Assembly (NCBI GenBank): GCA_902476265.1
Contig: CABSCP010000001.1
Span: forward strand, 186,001 to 250,000
Direction: 5' to 3'
Source: an uncultured Lachnospiraceae bacterium
GTDB lineage: Bacteria; Bacillota; Clostridia; Lachnospirales; Lachnospiraceae
DNA length: 64,000 nucleotides
This document shows, piece after piece, positions 49,167-58,603 of this stretch. How positions within the stretch are numbered: position 1 is the first letter of the stretch; the number at the start of each line of letters is the position of its first letter. The notes below the pieces were generated by a model. That model had not been told where the DNA came from. It made no database searches and saw only the letters and a program-made list of their open reading frames with translations. A program made the translations under genes and the position numbers.

Positions 49167-51246
49167 AATCATGGAAAAACTCAGGAAGAGCAATCGGGGA
49201 CAGTACAGAATCCTGGGCACCTGCATTTTCCTGTCCGTATTTCTGGTGACGGCGTTCACCTGCATGTATTTTTCAAAGAACGTACAGGGGCTGCTCCCTC
49301 AGGGAGGGGATACCAGAAAGCTGGTCTGGGTTCTGCTGTTTGCGGCGGTGGCGGGCTGCACGATTTTTACCGTCTACGGCGCAAAACTGTTCCTGAAGTA
49401 TAAAAGCCGGGAATTCGGCGTGCTCCTGGCGCTGGGGGAGTCCCGGAAAAAGCTCTCCCTTCAGCTGACGAAAGAGATCGCCGCCATCATTGTGTGCTAT
49501 GTTTTGGCAGGCATTATAACCGCCGTTCCGTTCTCATGGCTGATCTGGAAGGTTTTTGAAAGTCTGGTGATCAATGCCGGGGACCTGTCCTACCGTTTCA
49601 GCTTAAAAGGGGTGGGAGCAGGGATACTTTTCTCCGCCTTTTTGGTTCTCTGCATCGGGAAGGCAGGCCGCAGCTTCGTGAAGCGGGCCAATATCATGGA
49701 TATTTTGAATGACCGGCGCAAAACGGAGATGGTGAAGGAAATCCGTCCCTGGACAGGAAAAGCGGGAGTCGGGCTGATCATCATCGGGCTTTTCTTATCC
49801 ATGGGGGTTCCGAAAATGTGGACCATGGCGTTTTTAAAGCAAGTGCCTGTGATCTGGAATGTGACATGGCTGATCCCGATTGTGGGACTGTATCTCTTCC
49901 TGCTCAGCGCTGTGGGGCATACCCGGAAAGGCCGCAGCGGGGAGCGCTATTATAAGAATATCATTTCCACAAACCTGATGCGTTTTACCGCCCGGCAGAC
50001 CACCAGAAATATGTGTGTCATCGCTCTTTTGGTATTTGTCATGATGATTTCCATTTTATGGGCCATGGTGAACTATGACACCCAGATATCGGGTGGGAAT
50101 GACGCGCCCTTTGATTACACCCTGCATTATCCGGCCCTGGAGAATCAGCTCACCAAACAGGAGATTGAGGATCTGGCGGAAAATTACCGGGTGGAAATCA
50201 CTTCCTATGAGGAAACGCAGGCGCTGGAACTGATCATAAGGTACGCGGAAAGAGATCTGGATGATAACGGAAACTATTTTGACATCACCGCTGAAAAACT
50301 GGCTTCTTTTCTGTCAGCATCCGCATTTGAACAGCTTTCCGGGATTCCGGTGGATCTTTCTTCCGGAGAATATATGACGGTGACAAATACGGACTATAAG
50401 GAGATGATCTGGCGGGGACCGGACGGTATGCAGGAAATTGAAAATCCGGTGACGGGAGAAATCCTGCAGCCCTCTTTTGCCGGGACGGTGGAATTTGACA
50501 ATCTGACCAGGGTCAGCGAACCTTTCGTCTTTTTGATTGCCGATGAAGACTATCGGACTTTTGCCGAAACGCTGGACCGGGCATGGATGGAAAATATGGT
50601 GTTTTTCAATGTGAAGGACGTGTTTGAAACCTATGCCTTTGCAACGGAGCTGAACAATGAATTTATCCGCCGGTCGTCGCCGCTGTCCGATCATATCTAT
50701 AATTATGACGCTCACGAGGAAGCGTTGGCGCTGGCGGCGGGAAAAGAATACGGATATACCGGTCCGGCAGGACTTTCGGTGGACAATACCCGCCTGATGG
50801 GAGACTGGAAATATGCGCCTTTTTCGAAAGTGCTGCAGAAAGAAGACGCCATGCAGATGGTAGCCATATTCGTTCTTCTCTGCGCCTATATCGCCATCAT
50901 TTCCCTGGCGGCCATGAGCGTGATGGGATATGTGAGAAGCATGACCGTCGCCATGGACAACCAAAAACTGTTTGAGGATCTGGAAAAACTGGGGGCGGAC
51001 AGGAAGTACCGGGAAAGGGCTTTTCGGCAGCAGCTTCGGAAAATCTTTGCCTATCCCATGGCCGCGGGATATCTGATTTCTCTGCTTTTCACTCTGTTCC
51101 TCACTTATTTTAACGACATGCGGATGCAGCCTTTTGAATGGAAGGCGCTGGGCATCCAGTTCTTTACCGCACTTTGCGTCGGGAGTTTCCTGTTTGTGCT
51201 GTACCGGATTTCCATGAAAAAAGGAGAAGCGATCATCGGACTGTAA
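49153..51246 (+). CDS. FtsX-like permease, BceB-like
   Basis: 697 residues. Hydrophobic segments near 20-40, 55-80, 105-135, 150-175, 200-225, 230-250 and 285-305 precede a large extracytoplasmic domain (about 310-560), and three more segments (about 575-605, 635-660, 665-690) follow, which is the ten-helix plan of BceB. KSREFGVLLALGESRKKL and YVRSMTVAMDNQKLFEDLEKLG are the conserved coupling regions. It partners the ATPase encoded upstream. The large external domain is where peptide antibiotics are usually bound. Start behind GGGAGGAGACGGCG. Confidence 0.92.
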   Translation: MTMNRIMEKLRKSNRGQYRILGTCIFLSVFLVTAFTCMYFSKNVQGLLPQGGDTRKLVWVLLFAAVAGCTIFTVYGAKLFLKYKSREFGVLLALGESRKKLSLQLTKEIAAIIVCYVLAGIITAVPFSWLIWKVFESLVINAGDLSYRFSLKGVGAGILFSAFLVLCIGKAGRSFVKRANIMDILNDRRKTEMVKEIRPWTGKAGVGLIIIGLFLSMGVPKMWTMAFLKQVPVIWNVTWLIPIVGLYLFLLSAVGHTRKGRSGERYYKNIISTNLMRFTARQTTRNMCVIALLVFVMMISILWAMVNYDTQISGGNDAPFDYTLHYPALENQLTKQEIEDLAENYRVEITSYEETQALELIIRYAERDLDDNGNYFDITAEKLASFLSASAFEQLSGIPVDLSSGEYMTVTNTDYKEMIWRGPDGMQEIENPVTGEILQPSFAGTVEFDNLTRVSEPFVFLIADEDYRTFAETLDRAWMENMVFFNVKDVFETYAFATELNNEFIRRSSPLSDHIYNYDAHEEALALAAGKEYGYTGPAGLSVDNTRLMGDWKYAPFSKVLQKEDAMQMVAIFVLLCAYIAIISLAAMSVMGYVRSMTVAMDNQKLFEDLEKLGADRKYRERAFRQQLRKIFAYPMAAGYLISLLFTLFLTYFNDMRMQPFEWKALGIQFFTALCVGSFLFVLYRISMKKGEAIIGL

Positions 51247-51253
51247 AAAACCA

Positions 51254-51281
51254 TTGACAAGCGCGGTGATTGGTTTAAATT
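51254..51281 (+). promoter_or_regulatory. Predicted promoter of the deacetylase gene
   Basis: TTGACA (51254-51259) and TAAATT (51276-51281) with 16 bases between, right after the permease stop. It indicates that the deacetylase is a separate unit. Confidence 0.5.
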
Positions 51282-51338
51282 TAATAGAAAGGGGAAATGC
51301 AATGAATGGAGTAAAATCAGATGACAGGGAGGTTTATC

Positions 51339-52199
51339 ATGGCAGATATTTTTATGCGCTTTCCGGGTGGGAAAGCCAAGGCGCTCACGCTGAGCTATGA
51401 CGACGGTGTGGAGCAGGATCAGAAGCTGATCAAAATTATGGATCGATATGGGCTCAAAGGCACTTTTAATTTAAACAGCGGTCTTTATGCAGCGGAAGGC
51501 ACCGTGTATCCGGCGGGAACCATTCACCGCCGGATGACAAAAGAGCAGGTGACGAAACTCTATGGGCAGAGCGGTCATGAGGTGGCCGTGCACGGGCTGA
51601 CCCATCCATGGCTGGAAAAACTGCCGCCTCATATGGCGGCGCGGGATCTGATTGCCGACAGGGAGAATCTGGAGAACCAGTTTCATACCATTGTCAGAGG
51701 AATGGCCTATCCTTTTGGTACCTTTAACGACGCAGTGGTGAACTGCGTGAAAACGGCGGGACTGGTGTATGCAAGAACCGTGATTTCCAGTCATAGCTTC
51801 GGCATCCCTGCAGATTGGCTGCGCCTGGAAGCCACCTGCCATCACAAGGCCCCCGAGCTGATGGCGCTGGCGGAAAGATTTACGGAGGAGGACGGACACA
51901 GAGAACCCTGGCTGTTTTATCTCTGGGGGCACAGCTATGAATTTGAAGCGGATGATAACTGGGATGTGATCGAACGGTTTGGGGCCTGCACAGGACGGCG
52001 GGACAATATCTGGTATGCCACCAATATTGCAGTCTATGATTATGTGAAAGCTTTTGAACGGCTGGAGTTTTCGGCGGACGGAAAACGGGTCTTTAACCCA
52101 TCCGCTCAAACGGTTTGGTTTCGGAAAGACGGCATGGATTACCGGATTGATCCGGGCATGGGAAAAGAACTGGAATGCAGGGAATTCATGAAGAGCTGA
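51339..52199 (+). CDS. Polysaccharide deacetylase family protein
   Basis: 286 residues from the ATG at 51339, six bases after GGGAGG. NodB-homology motifs: LTLSYDDGVEQD with the catalytic and metal Asp pair, EVAVHGLTHPWL with the H(x3)H metal ligands, and FLYLWGHSYEFE region near the end with the last His. The family removes acetyl groups from sugars in peptidoglycan, chitin or exopolysaccharide. There is no signal peptide and no membrane segment, so it may act on a soluble intracellular or released substrate. It is followed after 170 bases by a membrane-anchored DUF5722 gene with its own promoter. Confidence 0.9.
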   Translation: MADIFMRFPGGKAKALTLSYDDGVEQDQKLIKIMDRYGLKGTFNLNSGLYAAEGTVYPAGTIHRRMTKEQVTKLYGQSGHEVAVHGLTHPWLEKLPPHMAARDLIADRENLENQFHTIVRGMAYPFGTFNDAVVNCVKTAGLVYARTVISSHSFGIPADWLRLEATCHHKAPELMALAERFTEEDGHREPWLFYLWGHSYEFEADDNWDVIERFGACTGRRDNIWYATNIAVYDYVKAFERLEFSADGKRVFNPSAQTVWFRKDGMDYRIDPGMGKELECREFMKS

Positions 52200-52276
52200 T
52201 GGCAATGGGAGGGCGCAGATGGGAGAAAATACCGGAATTGCACAAAATAATGTTACATAATTATTACAAATGCCGA

Positions 52277-52306
52277 TTGCATTTTCTGTTCCGGAAATGT
52301 TACAAT
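52277..52306 (+). promoter_or_regulatory. Predicted sigma-A promoter of the DUF5722 gene
   Basis: TTGCAT (52277-52282) and TACAAT (52301-52306) are 18 bases apart. Confidence 0.55.
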
Positions 52307-52370
52307 AAAAGTCACGGTAATTGAGACCATATGCCCGTTCAGGGGCGCTGTCTATTTCGGGGGAGTTATT

Positions 52371-54209
52371 GTGGATCAGGGAAGCAGAGGAAAGCAGGAG
52401 AGAAGGAACAGGGAGAAGGCAGGAGTGCATAAAAAGAAGACACATCGTATGAAGAGGCTGGCGGCGGTTTATATTATCATTCTGGCGGTCGCCATTTTTG
52501 CCGTCGGCGGAGGGCTTTTCTGGGCTCTTTGGGGCGAGGAACGGATGATGCAGACAGCACAGGTACAGACAGCTTCTTCAGAGAGTGCCCATTCGGAAGA
52601 ACAGGCACGGGCGGAATCGGAGACGGAGACAGAATCGGAAGAGCCTGACATTTATGTGGAACTTACAGATGACAATATTGACGGTTATGTGAAGGTGGAA
52701 TCCTGTGAGATCGATGCAGGGACAGGCAGCTTTGTGCTGAGCGCGCAGGTGGACGAGAAGCCGGTCAGCGATGACGATAATTTTTATCTGATGGAAATGA
52801 AGATGTATGAGACCGAGCTGAGCAAAGAAGCGGAATCCATCGCTAAGGTGCAGAAGGGGAAGGAATTTGACCTTCGGGCGGAGATCAATGAGAATCTGCC
52901 CACCTCCAGGCTGTATTCCAAATTTGTGGTAGCGGTGAAGCTGAACGGGGAATATGTTCCTCTGTGCGGCCCGCAGTATATCACCAATCCGGAAGCGCTG
53001 GCGGCTTATAAAGAGGAATATCCCCAGCAGGAATCCATCAAAGGGATTCTGGTGGATCCGCTTAAAATCGACAGCCTGGATGATCTGGATATTAAGCATG
53101 CGGCCTATAATATTCCGATTTCCTCCATTTTAGGGGAGACCACCAACAGCCTGTATCCCACCATTGAATATTCTTATAACGGTAAGACCTACAAATTTAA
53201 CGGGCTTAAGATCGCCGAATATGATTCGGTTTTCAGCAGGCTGACGGAGAAGGGGATTACCATAACAGCCATTCTTTTGAACAACAAAAGCGCGGCTCAG
53301 CCCCAGTTGATCCATCCTCTTGCCAGAGGCGGATCGGGGCATTATTATGCCTTCAATGCGGCGGAGGAAGACGGCATTGAAACCATGGCGGCGGTGGGCT
53401 CCTATCTGGCGCTGCGCTACCGCAACGAAGCCTTTGGCATCGTCATGAACTGGATTGTGGGAAATGAAGTCAATGTACGGTCCGACTGGAACTATATGCA
53501 GTATGTGGATTTGGATACATATGCCAGGGAATACGCCAATGCGGTGCGGGTATTTTATAACAGCATTAAGAGCATGAATGCCAATGCCAGGATCTATGTT
53601 TCCATGGATCAGCAATGGGACCGCAATTTAAGTTCCACCAACTGCTATGATGTGAAGGATCTGCTGGCATCCATCAACAAATGCATTTCCTCGGAAGGCA
53701 ATATTGACTGGGGACTGGCCCATCATCCGTATGCGTATCCTCTGACCAATACGACTTTCTGGAATTCTTCCAGCAAGATCCAGGAGCTGGTTACGGATTC
53801 GGAGAATACTTCCATCGTCACCATGGAAAATATCAATGTGATGACCGATTATATGCAGCGGCCGGAGATGCTGACAGCAGACGGCGAGGTGCGGCCCATC
53901 ATTTTGAGTGAACTGGGGTATTCTTCCACAAAAGGGGAGATCAATCAGGCGGCAGCCTTTGCATACGCTTATTATGCGGCGGCGAATAATCCTTATATTG
54001 ATGCGCTGATTCTGAACCGACAGACCGATGCGGCGGAGGAAGTGGCACAGGGGTTGGCGCTGGGGCTCTGTACCCAGGGCGGCACCCATAAGTACATATA
54101 TGATGTGTTTAAAAATATCGATAAAGCGGGCGCCGACAGCTATACGGAGTTTGCAAAATCCGTGATCGGGATCAACAGCTGGAATGAGATCATGGCGAGC
54201 AAGGGTTGA
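52371..54209 (+). CDS. Membrane-anchored DUF5722 protein, glycoside-hydrolase-like
   Basis: 612 residues from the GTG at 52371, five bases after GGGGGAG. A basic cytoplasmic head (1-26) precedes one transmembrane helix (about 29-52), a Ser/Glu-rich linker (about 60-90), a beta domain (about 93-200) and the DUF5722 domain (about 220-610). The latter looks like a TIM barrel of glycosidase clan A: FGIVMNWIVGNEVN has an NE pair after a strand as in acid/base sites, and RPIILSELGYSS a Glu after another strand as in nucleophile sites. An external, cell-bound polysaccharide enzyme is therefore likely, though activity has not been assigned. A terminator follows. Confidence 0.85.
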   Translation: MDQGSRGKQERRNREKAGVHKKKTHRMKRLAAVYIIILAVAIFAVGGGLFWALWGEERMMQTAQVQTASSESAHSEEQARAESETETESEEPDIYVELTDDNIDGYVKVESCEIDAGTGSFVLSAQVDEKPVSDDDNFYLMEMKMYETELSKEAESIAKVQKGKEFDLRAEINENLPTSRLYSKFVVAVKLNGEYVPLCGPQYITNPEALAAYKEEYPQQESIKGILVDPLKIDSLDDLDIKHAAYNIPISSILGETTNSLYPTIEYSYNGKTYKFNGLKIAEYDSVFSRLTEKGITITAILLNNKSAAQPQLIHPLARGGSGHYYAFNAAEEDGIETMAAVGSYLALRYRNEAFGIVMNWIVGNEVNVRSDWNYMQYVDLDTYAREYANAVRVFYNSIKSMNANARIYVSMDQQWDRNLSSTNCYDVKDLLASINKCISSEGNIDWGLAHHPYAYPLTNTTFWNSSSKIQELVTDSENTSIVTMENINVMTDYMQRPEMLTADGEVRPIILSELGYSSTKGEINQAAAFAYAYYAAANNPYIDALILNRQTDAAEEVAQGLALGLCTQGGTHKYIYDVFKNIDKAGADSYTEFAKSVIGINSWNEIMASKG

Positions 54210-54228
54210 AAATAAGGCAGGATGAAAC

Positions 54229-54274
54229 AAAGGAGCCGATGGACTTTTTATATAGTCCGTCGACTCCTTTGTTT
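54229..54274. terminator. Long hairpin terminator after DUF5722 gene
   Basis: AAAGGAG (54229-54235) pairs with CTCCTTT (54264-54270), and inside it GGACT with AGTCC, giving an almost continuous stem with small bulges; GTTTATAT follows. Confidence 0.8.
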
Positions 54275-54275
54275 A

Positions 54276-54408
54276 TATGATAGTAAACTTTGTTTCCTAT
54301 CGTATAAAAAAGACGCTCCGCTATGGATGCGCACTCGCGCGAAAGGTAGATGTTGCCTGTTGGCAACCGCGCTCGGCGCGAGTGTGCGCTGAAACGCGCA
54401 CACTTTTT
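54276..54408. repeat. Structured intergenic repeat, copy B (longest)
   Basis: Order: hairpin TATGATAG/CTATCGTA, AAAAAA, ACGCTCCG, GCGCACTCGCGC (54329-54340), AAAGG, inner hairpin GTTGCC-TGTT-GGCAAC (54352-54367), GCGCGAGTGTGCGC (54376-54389), then a perfect hairpin GTGTGCGC-TGAAAC-GCGCACAC followed by TTTTT. The segment 54376-54389 can pair either with 54329-54340 or with the last arm, so two exclusive folds exist. Related to the copies at 41141 and 37139. Confidence 0.7.
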
Positions 54409-54445
54409 GGTTTTCTGTCTGAGAAAAGAGATCCTCCCCCATTTT

Positions 54446-57181
54446 TCAGGAAACGAGAGAGGAAATCGTTTCCGGCGCCAGCTCCCGGTCAGGGGAAAAA
54501 CGATCCGAGGTGAGATAGCGGTATATGGAAGAAAGCAGCGCCCGGGCTTCCGGATATTGCTGCAGATTCTGAAGACCCATGGAGGAAAAGAGCAGTTTTC
54601 CGGACAGGCAGCGGCATTCAAAAAGCTGGGCCATGGGGCGCAGATAAGCGTAACTGTCCATTTCCGTGATGATGGGGGTCAAGTGCGCTTCGACCGCCGC
54701 AGGGGGAAGGATGACGGCTCTTTGCACCGCCATAGGCCACCACTGCCAGTTGGTGTGGCTTTCCGTAGGGAAGTCCTCAAACAGAGGATGGCGGGCATCG
54801 ATCAGCTGCCCCATCCCGCCTTCCTGGTCCGAAAAGGTGCCCACAGACCAGAAATCCGTGGAGAACTGGGCCTGTATGGAGGAGGGCAGTGCTTCTCCGG
54901 TGGAGGGCGGTGTGAGATAAACGGTTCCGCCGCTTTTTAAAGTTTCCAGAGCCCCGGCATCCAAACGTCCGGTTTCATAAACTTCCGGCGGACAGACGGG
55001 CCGCACCGGCGGATATACCCAGACCGGATAGGCGTTGGAAATACCGTCTAAGGAAACGGTCAGACAAAGGCGCTGCGGTGTCCGGAAGGGCATCAGGGAA
55101 AAACAGAACGCTCCGGCATCCGTCAGGGCCCCGGCAGGACAAGTGACTTCCGGCAAATCAGACCGGAAGGTATTTGAGCCGTCTGTCAGTTCTAAGTGAG
55201 GGCAGCCTGTGAGAACGGTTTTTCCGTAATTGGCAATCTGTATTTTGGCTTCCAGTGTTTCCGTATTTTCCCAGGTGTATTTGGGCAGCAGTGCCAGGGG
55301 CAGCCTGTCGGTGAAAAAGGAGGCAAAGGCATCCGGGGCCGCGAAGGGGTAAGGTTTTTGCTTCAGGTGGGAATTGAGCATTCCCACCAGGGCCGTACCC
55401 TGGCCGGGGAAATCCTGCAGGCCCAGCAGGGATATGCCTGACATATCTTTTGTGCGGAGAACTGCCTCTACCTCTTCCCGGTAACAGAGACGGGAAAGTT
55501 CTCCGGTGGCTTCCACATATTTTTTCCACACATGCGTCAGGCCCGCCTGTCTGACACGGTCCCGGATCAGACGGAGATTGGCCGGATCGGTAACGCCGCA
55601 AAACTCGTCCAGTTCATCAAAATCGGGCAGCACTTCAAACTGTCCCACTTCAAAACTGAACACAGGACCGGCATAGGCTTTTCTGAGTTGCTGCATGGAG
55701 CTGTCGTAACAGGTCCGGGCGCTGGGATAGCGGTTGTTGAGATACCCTTTTATCCCGGGGCCGTTTTCTTTGTCGTTACCGGCAAAGGTTGCCCGCAGTT
55801 CATGAGAATAAAAGGACTGGGCGGTATAAAAATCACTTTCCGGATCGCAGCCCATAGCACCGTAGTGAGGATTGGAGGCATTTGCATACAGGCGTGTGGA
55901 ATCCAGGTTTTTCAGACGGCCCAGCAGGCGGGTCATAGCGGCATGTCCCTTGTCACCGGCATGCAGTTCATTGCCGAAGGTCAGCATCACGAAGGAAGGA
56001 TGGTTGGCAAGAGTACGGACCAGCCGCTGCGCTTCCGTTTCGTAATAACGGCGGTTTTCCTCCGGTTCAAAGGCATGTACGGGATCCCAGTGGGAGAGCT
56101 CGGGCTGCATCAGGATCCCCAGTCTGTCTGCCGCCGCAAAGGCCGCATCCGGCGGACAGTGGGAATGGAAGCGCATACAGTTGACGCCGTAGGCCCGATA
56201 CCGTTTCAGAATTTCCTCCCATTCCGCCTGTGTCATGGGCGGGTATCCGGTTTCCGGGAACACGGCGCAGTTTGCTTCGCTGCGCAGAAAGACAGCCCGG
56301 CCGTTTAAGCAGAGACGGCCGCAGAGACATTCAAAGTCCCGGATTCCGAAGGAAACGGTTTTGGCTTCCTGCCCGGTGAGACAGGCGGAAAGTTCATACA
56401 GGTTTCCTTCATACTCATCCCAGCGCCGCACTTGGGAGGCCGGCGGCAGGCGGTCAAACACAATTTCATGACGGCCGGCAGAAAGATCAATTTGTTTTTC
56501 AACGGGGGCCGCCAGGGCAGGAGAAGAAAGGGTGAGTCTGCCGCGATAGGGGACTGCGGCGGAAATTTCCGCTTTTACGCAGAGCCATTCTTTTTGGGGA
56601 TAGACGGAAAGCGCGGAGAGAAAAACCGGTTCCTCCGTGCGCAGCCGTAAGTATCCCAAAATGCCGTTCCAATTGGTCTGGGTTTCATCGGTGGCAGCCG
56701 AAGAATAGACGATGGCATCATGAGGCAGGCCGGGATAACTGTTGTCGGAGAGAAAAGTCAGTTCGTGACTGCCGGACAGCAGACCGGTGACTTCAAAGGT
56801 ATAAGGGGCACACAAGGCGGGGGGATCAAAGGGGGGAACCTCCGTTTTGTCGATGAGAAGCTTTAAGCAGCGCGCCCGCTCTGCTTCTATGAAAAGCCGT
56901 TTTCCCGGGGGAATACAAAAAACGGAGTCTCCGTCGGCATAAAAAGAGAAACGTCTGGTAAACCGGGCTGCTCCTTCGTAAGTAAATTTTCTGGTGAAAC
57001 GGGTGGAAACAGGAGCATCCGCATCCTGGGAAAGTGCGGAACCTTCCGCCGGGTGGCATTGGCCGCCGGCGGTATCCTGATAGCCGATGTGATTTTCGTC
57101 CAGAGTGCCGGGGAGGCGCATGGGATAGCGGTTCCCGTCTCCGATGTCGGCCTGCCAGAGGCCTTCCAGGGAATAGATCAT
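54446..57181 (-). CDS. GH2-family glycoside hydrolase
   Basis: 911 residues from the ATG at 57181, nine bases after AGGAAAGGA; longer starts lack a ribosome site. A sugar-binding jelly roll (LEGLWQADIGDG, RLPGTLDENHIGY), an Ig-like domain and a TIM barrel (NCMRFHSHCPPDAAFAAADRLGILMQPELSHWD region) follow GH2 order; FVMLTFGNELHAG gives the acid/base Glu and VFSFEVGQFEVLPD the likely nucleophile Glu. The C-terminal 250 residues look like added Ig-like and glutamine-amidotransferase-like parts. Substrate cannot be stated: beta-galactoside, beta-glucuronide or alpha-L-arabinoside activities all occur in such proteins. No signal peptide. It is downstream of the LacI gene on the same strand. Confidence 0.88.
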   Translation of the reverse strand: MIYSLEGLWQADIGDGNRYPMRLPGTLDENHIGYQDTAGGQCHPAEGSALSQDADAPVSTRFTRKFTYEGAARFTRRFSFYADGDSVFCIPPGKRLFIEAERARCLKLLIDKTEVPPFDPPALCAPYTFEVTGLLSGSHELTFLSDNSYPGLPHDAIVYSSAATDETQTNWNGILGYLRLRTEEPVFLSALSVYPQKEWLCVKAEISAAVPYRGRLTLSSPALAAPVEKQIDLSAGRHEIVFDRLPPASQVRRWDEYEGNLYELSACLTGQEAKTVSFGIRDFECLCGRLCLNGRAVFLRSEANCAVFPETGYPPMTQAEWEEILKRYRAYGVNCMRFHSHCPPDAAFAAADRLGILMQPELSHWDPVHAFEPEENRRYYETEAQRLVRTLANHPSFVMLTFGNELHAGDKGHAAMTRLLGRLKNLDSTRLYANASNPHYGAMGCDPESDFYTAQSFYSHELRATFAGNDKENGPGIKGYLNNRYPSARTCYDSSMQQLRKAYAGPVFSFEVGQFEVLPDFDELDEFCGVTDPANLRLIRDRVRQAGLTHVWKKYVEATGELSRLCYREEVEAVLRTKDMSGISLLGLQDFPGQGTALVGMLNSHLKQKPYPFAAPDAFASFFTDRLPLALLPKYTWENTETLEAKIQIANYGKTVLTGCPHLELTDGSNTFRSDLPEVTCPAGALTDAGAFCFSLMPFRTPQRLCLTVSLDGISNAYPVWVYPPVRPVCPPEVYETGRLDAGALETLKSGGTVYLTPPSTGEALPSSIQAQFSTDFWSVGTFSDQEGGMGQLIDARHPLFEDFPTESHTNWQWWPMAVQRAVILPPAAVEAHLTPIITEMDSYAYLRPMAQLFECRCLSGKLLFSSMGLQNLQQYPEARALLSSIYRYLTSDRFSPDRELAPETISSLVS

Positions 57182-57324
57182 AATCTTCATTCCTTTCCTG
57201 TTTATTGGGCTGTTCGTTTTTTCCATTTTACAATAGAAAAAAGGGAAAGGACATCCCGAAAGATGCGGATTTGTTTAGAAAAATTGCGGACAGTTTGACC
57301 CGGACCGAAGAGGGGATAAAACAG

Positions 57325-57357
57325 CGGATCCGGGAATTACAGATTTTCCCGGATCCG
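57325..57357 (-). terminator. Inverted repeat at the end of the LacI gene
   Basis: CGGATCCGGGAA (57325-57336) and TTCCCGGATCCG (57346-57357) are perfect 12-base arms over a 9-base loop. Read on the minus strand the stem is followed by GCTGTTTTATC. The stem overlaps the last codons of the LacI gene and should limit transcription into the GH2 gene. Confidence 0.75.
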
Positions 57358-58353
57358 GATATCCACAGCGGTATAATAATATTCCTGCTCCGGCTTTTCA
57401 CCGGTCATCAGATAATCAAAAAGCAGCTGCAAAGGTTTGGCCCCCTGGATATAGGGCTGCTGGCAGATGGTGGCGGAGATCACATCCTGTTCCACCAGCT
57501 CCCGGGTGGTGGGGATGCCGTCAAAGGCGATGATTCGGATATCCTTCCGCCCGGCGGAAAGCACGCCCCTGCAGCCGCCGTAGACGCCCCCGGCGGTAAA
57601 ATAGAGGGCGTTGATGTCGGGACGGCGCTTTAAAAGGTCCAGTGTTTTGTCGTAACTTTCAAATTCGTCGTCACTGTTTTCGATGGTGTCCACGACGCGG
57701 ATGTTCGGATAACAGGCGGCGATCCGGTCGCAGAAACCCTGAATCCGGTCGGTATGGCAGAGCACCTTGGAGGATCCCGTGACGATCCCCACATGGATTT
57801 CGCCGGAGGTCATCAGACGCATGAGTCCGGCGGCCGTCTGCCCGCAGCGGTAAAAATCGCTGCCCACGAAGGCGAGCCGTCCGGAATTGTGGATGTCCGT
57901 ATTGGTGGTGATGACGGGGATCTTTTTTTCTGCCAGCAGATCGATCTGCCCGGCGATCAGAGGATCGTTAAAAGGAGTCAGCACCAGGCCGTCGATCTGC
58001 TGGCTTTCCAGCTCGGCGATGGCGTCCGCCTGGGCATGGGCGGAAAAGCCCACCCTTTTTGAGAGCACAGTGCAGTTATAACCCGCCAGTTCTTCCGCCT
58101 TTTCCTGGACCCCTCTCCATACTTCTTCAAAGAAAAGATTGCCCGTATCGAATAAAAGTACGCCCAGGCGCAGGTTTTTCCGCTGGGCCGCCAGGGCGAT
58201 CCCCGCCCGGTTGGGCTTATAATCAAGCCTTCTGGCAATATCATTTACCAGGGCTGCGGTGGCCGGATTGACAGAACCGCGGTGATTTAAAACACGGTCC
58301 ACGGTGCCCCGGGATACGCCTGCCAGTTCGGCAATTTCTTTTATGGTTGCCAT
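57337..58353 (-). CDS. LacI-family regulator of the FGGY kinase/isomerase/GH3 operon
   Basis: 338 residues. Helix-turn-helix IKEIAELAGVSRGTVDRVLNHRG and the hinge DYKPNRAGIALAAQRK stand at the N-terminus, then a sugar-binding core of the ribose type (VLLFDTGNLFFEEVWRGVQEK, PVITTNTDIHNSGRLAFVGSDFY, IIAFDGIPTTRELVEQDVI). It is divergent from the xylB-like operon; the 351-base gap holds a promoter and three copies of TGTGCCCGNGCACGNA, the probable operators. It may also control the GH2 gene behind it, subject to the terminator between them. Confidence 0.93.
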   Translation of the reverse strand: MATIKEIAELAGVSRGTVDRVLNHRGSVNPATAALVNDIARRLDYKPNRAGIALAAQRKNLRLGVLLFDTGNLFFEEVWRGVQEKAEELAGYNCTVLSKRVGFSAHAQADAIAELESQQIDGLVLTPFNDPLIAGQIDLLAEKKIPVITTNTDIHNSGRLAFVGSDFYRCGQTAAGLMRLMTSGEIHVGIVTGSSKVLCHTDRIQGFCDRIAACYPNIRVVDTIENSDDEFESYDKTLDLLKRRPDINALYFTAGGVYGGCRGVLSAGRKDIRIIAFDGIPTTRELVEQDVISATICQQPYIQGAKPLQLLFDYLMTGEKPEQEYYYTAVDIRIRENL

Positions 58354-58502
58354 GTTGCCTCCTGTCCGTTACTGCATAACTCCTGTTTTATCCTGTAAAA
58401 CATTCTACAAAACAGCGGCCGTGGATGGGAGCTTCACAGCCGGTTCTCTCTTTACCTTAGCATAGCCGTCGGGCAAAGTCAACGCAGAGGAAACATGCGT
58501 TG

Positions 58503-58518
58503 TGTGCCCGTGCACGAA
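58503..58518 (+). promoter_or_regulatory. Operator copy 1 (upstream)
   Basis: TGTGCCCGTGCACGAA. Together with 58643 and 58674 it defines the consensus TGTGCCCGNGCACGNA, with the symmetric core GTGCCCGNGCAC. It lies 140 bases before copy 2, which would suit repressor looping. Confidence 0.65.
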
Positions 58519-58603
58519 AACAGCGAAATGCACAAAAACAATGCCGGAAAAAGAAGCAAAAATCCGGTTTCATTGTTCAAAATAATGAAATTAAAACACC
58601 CTC

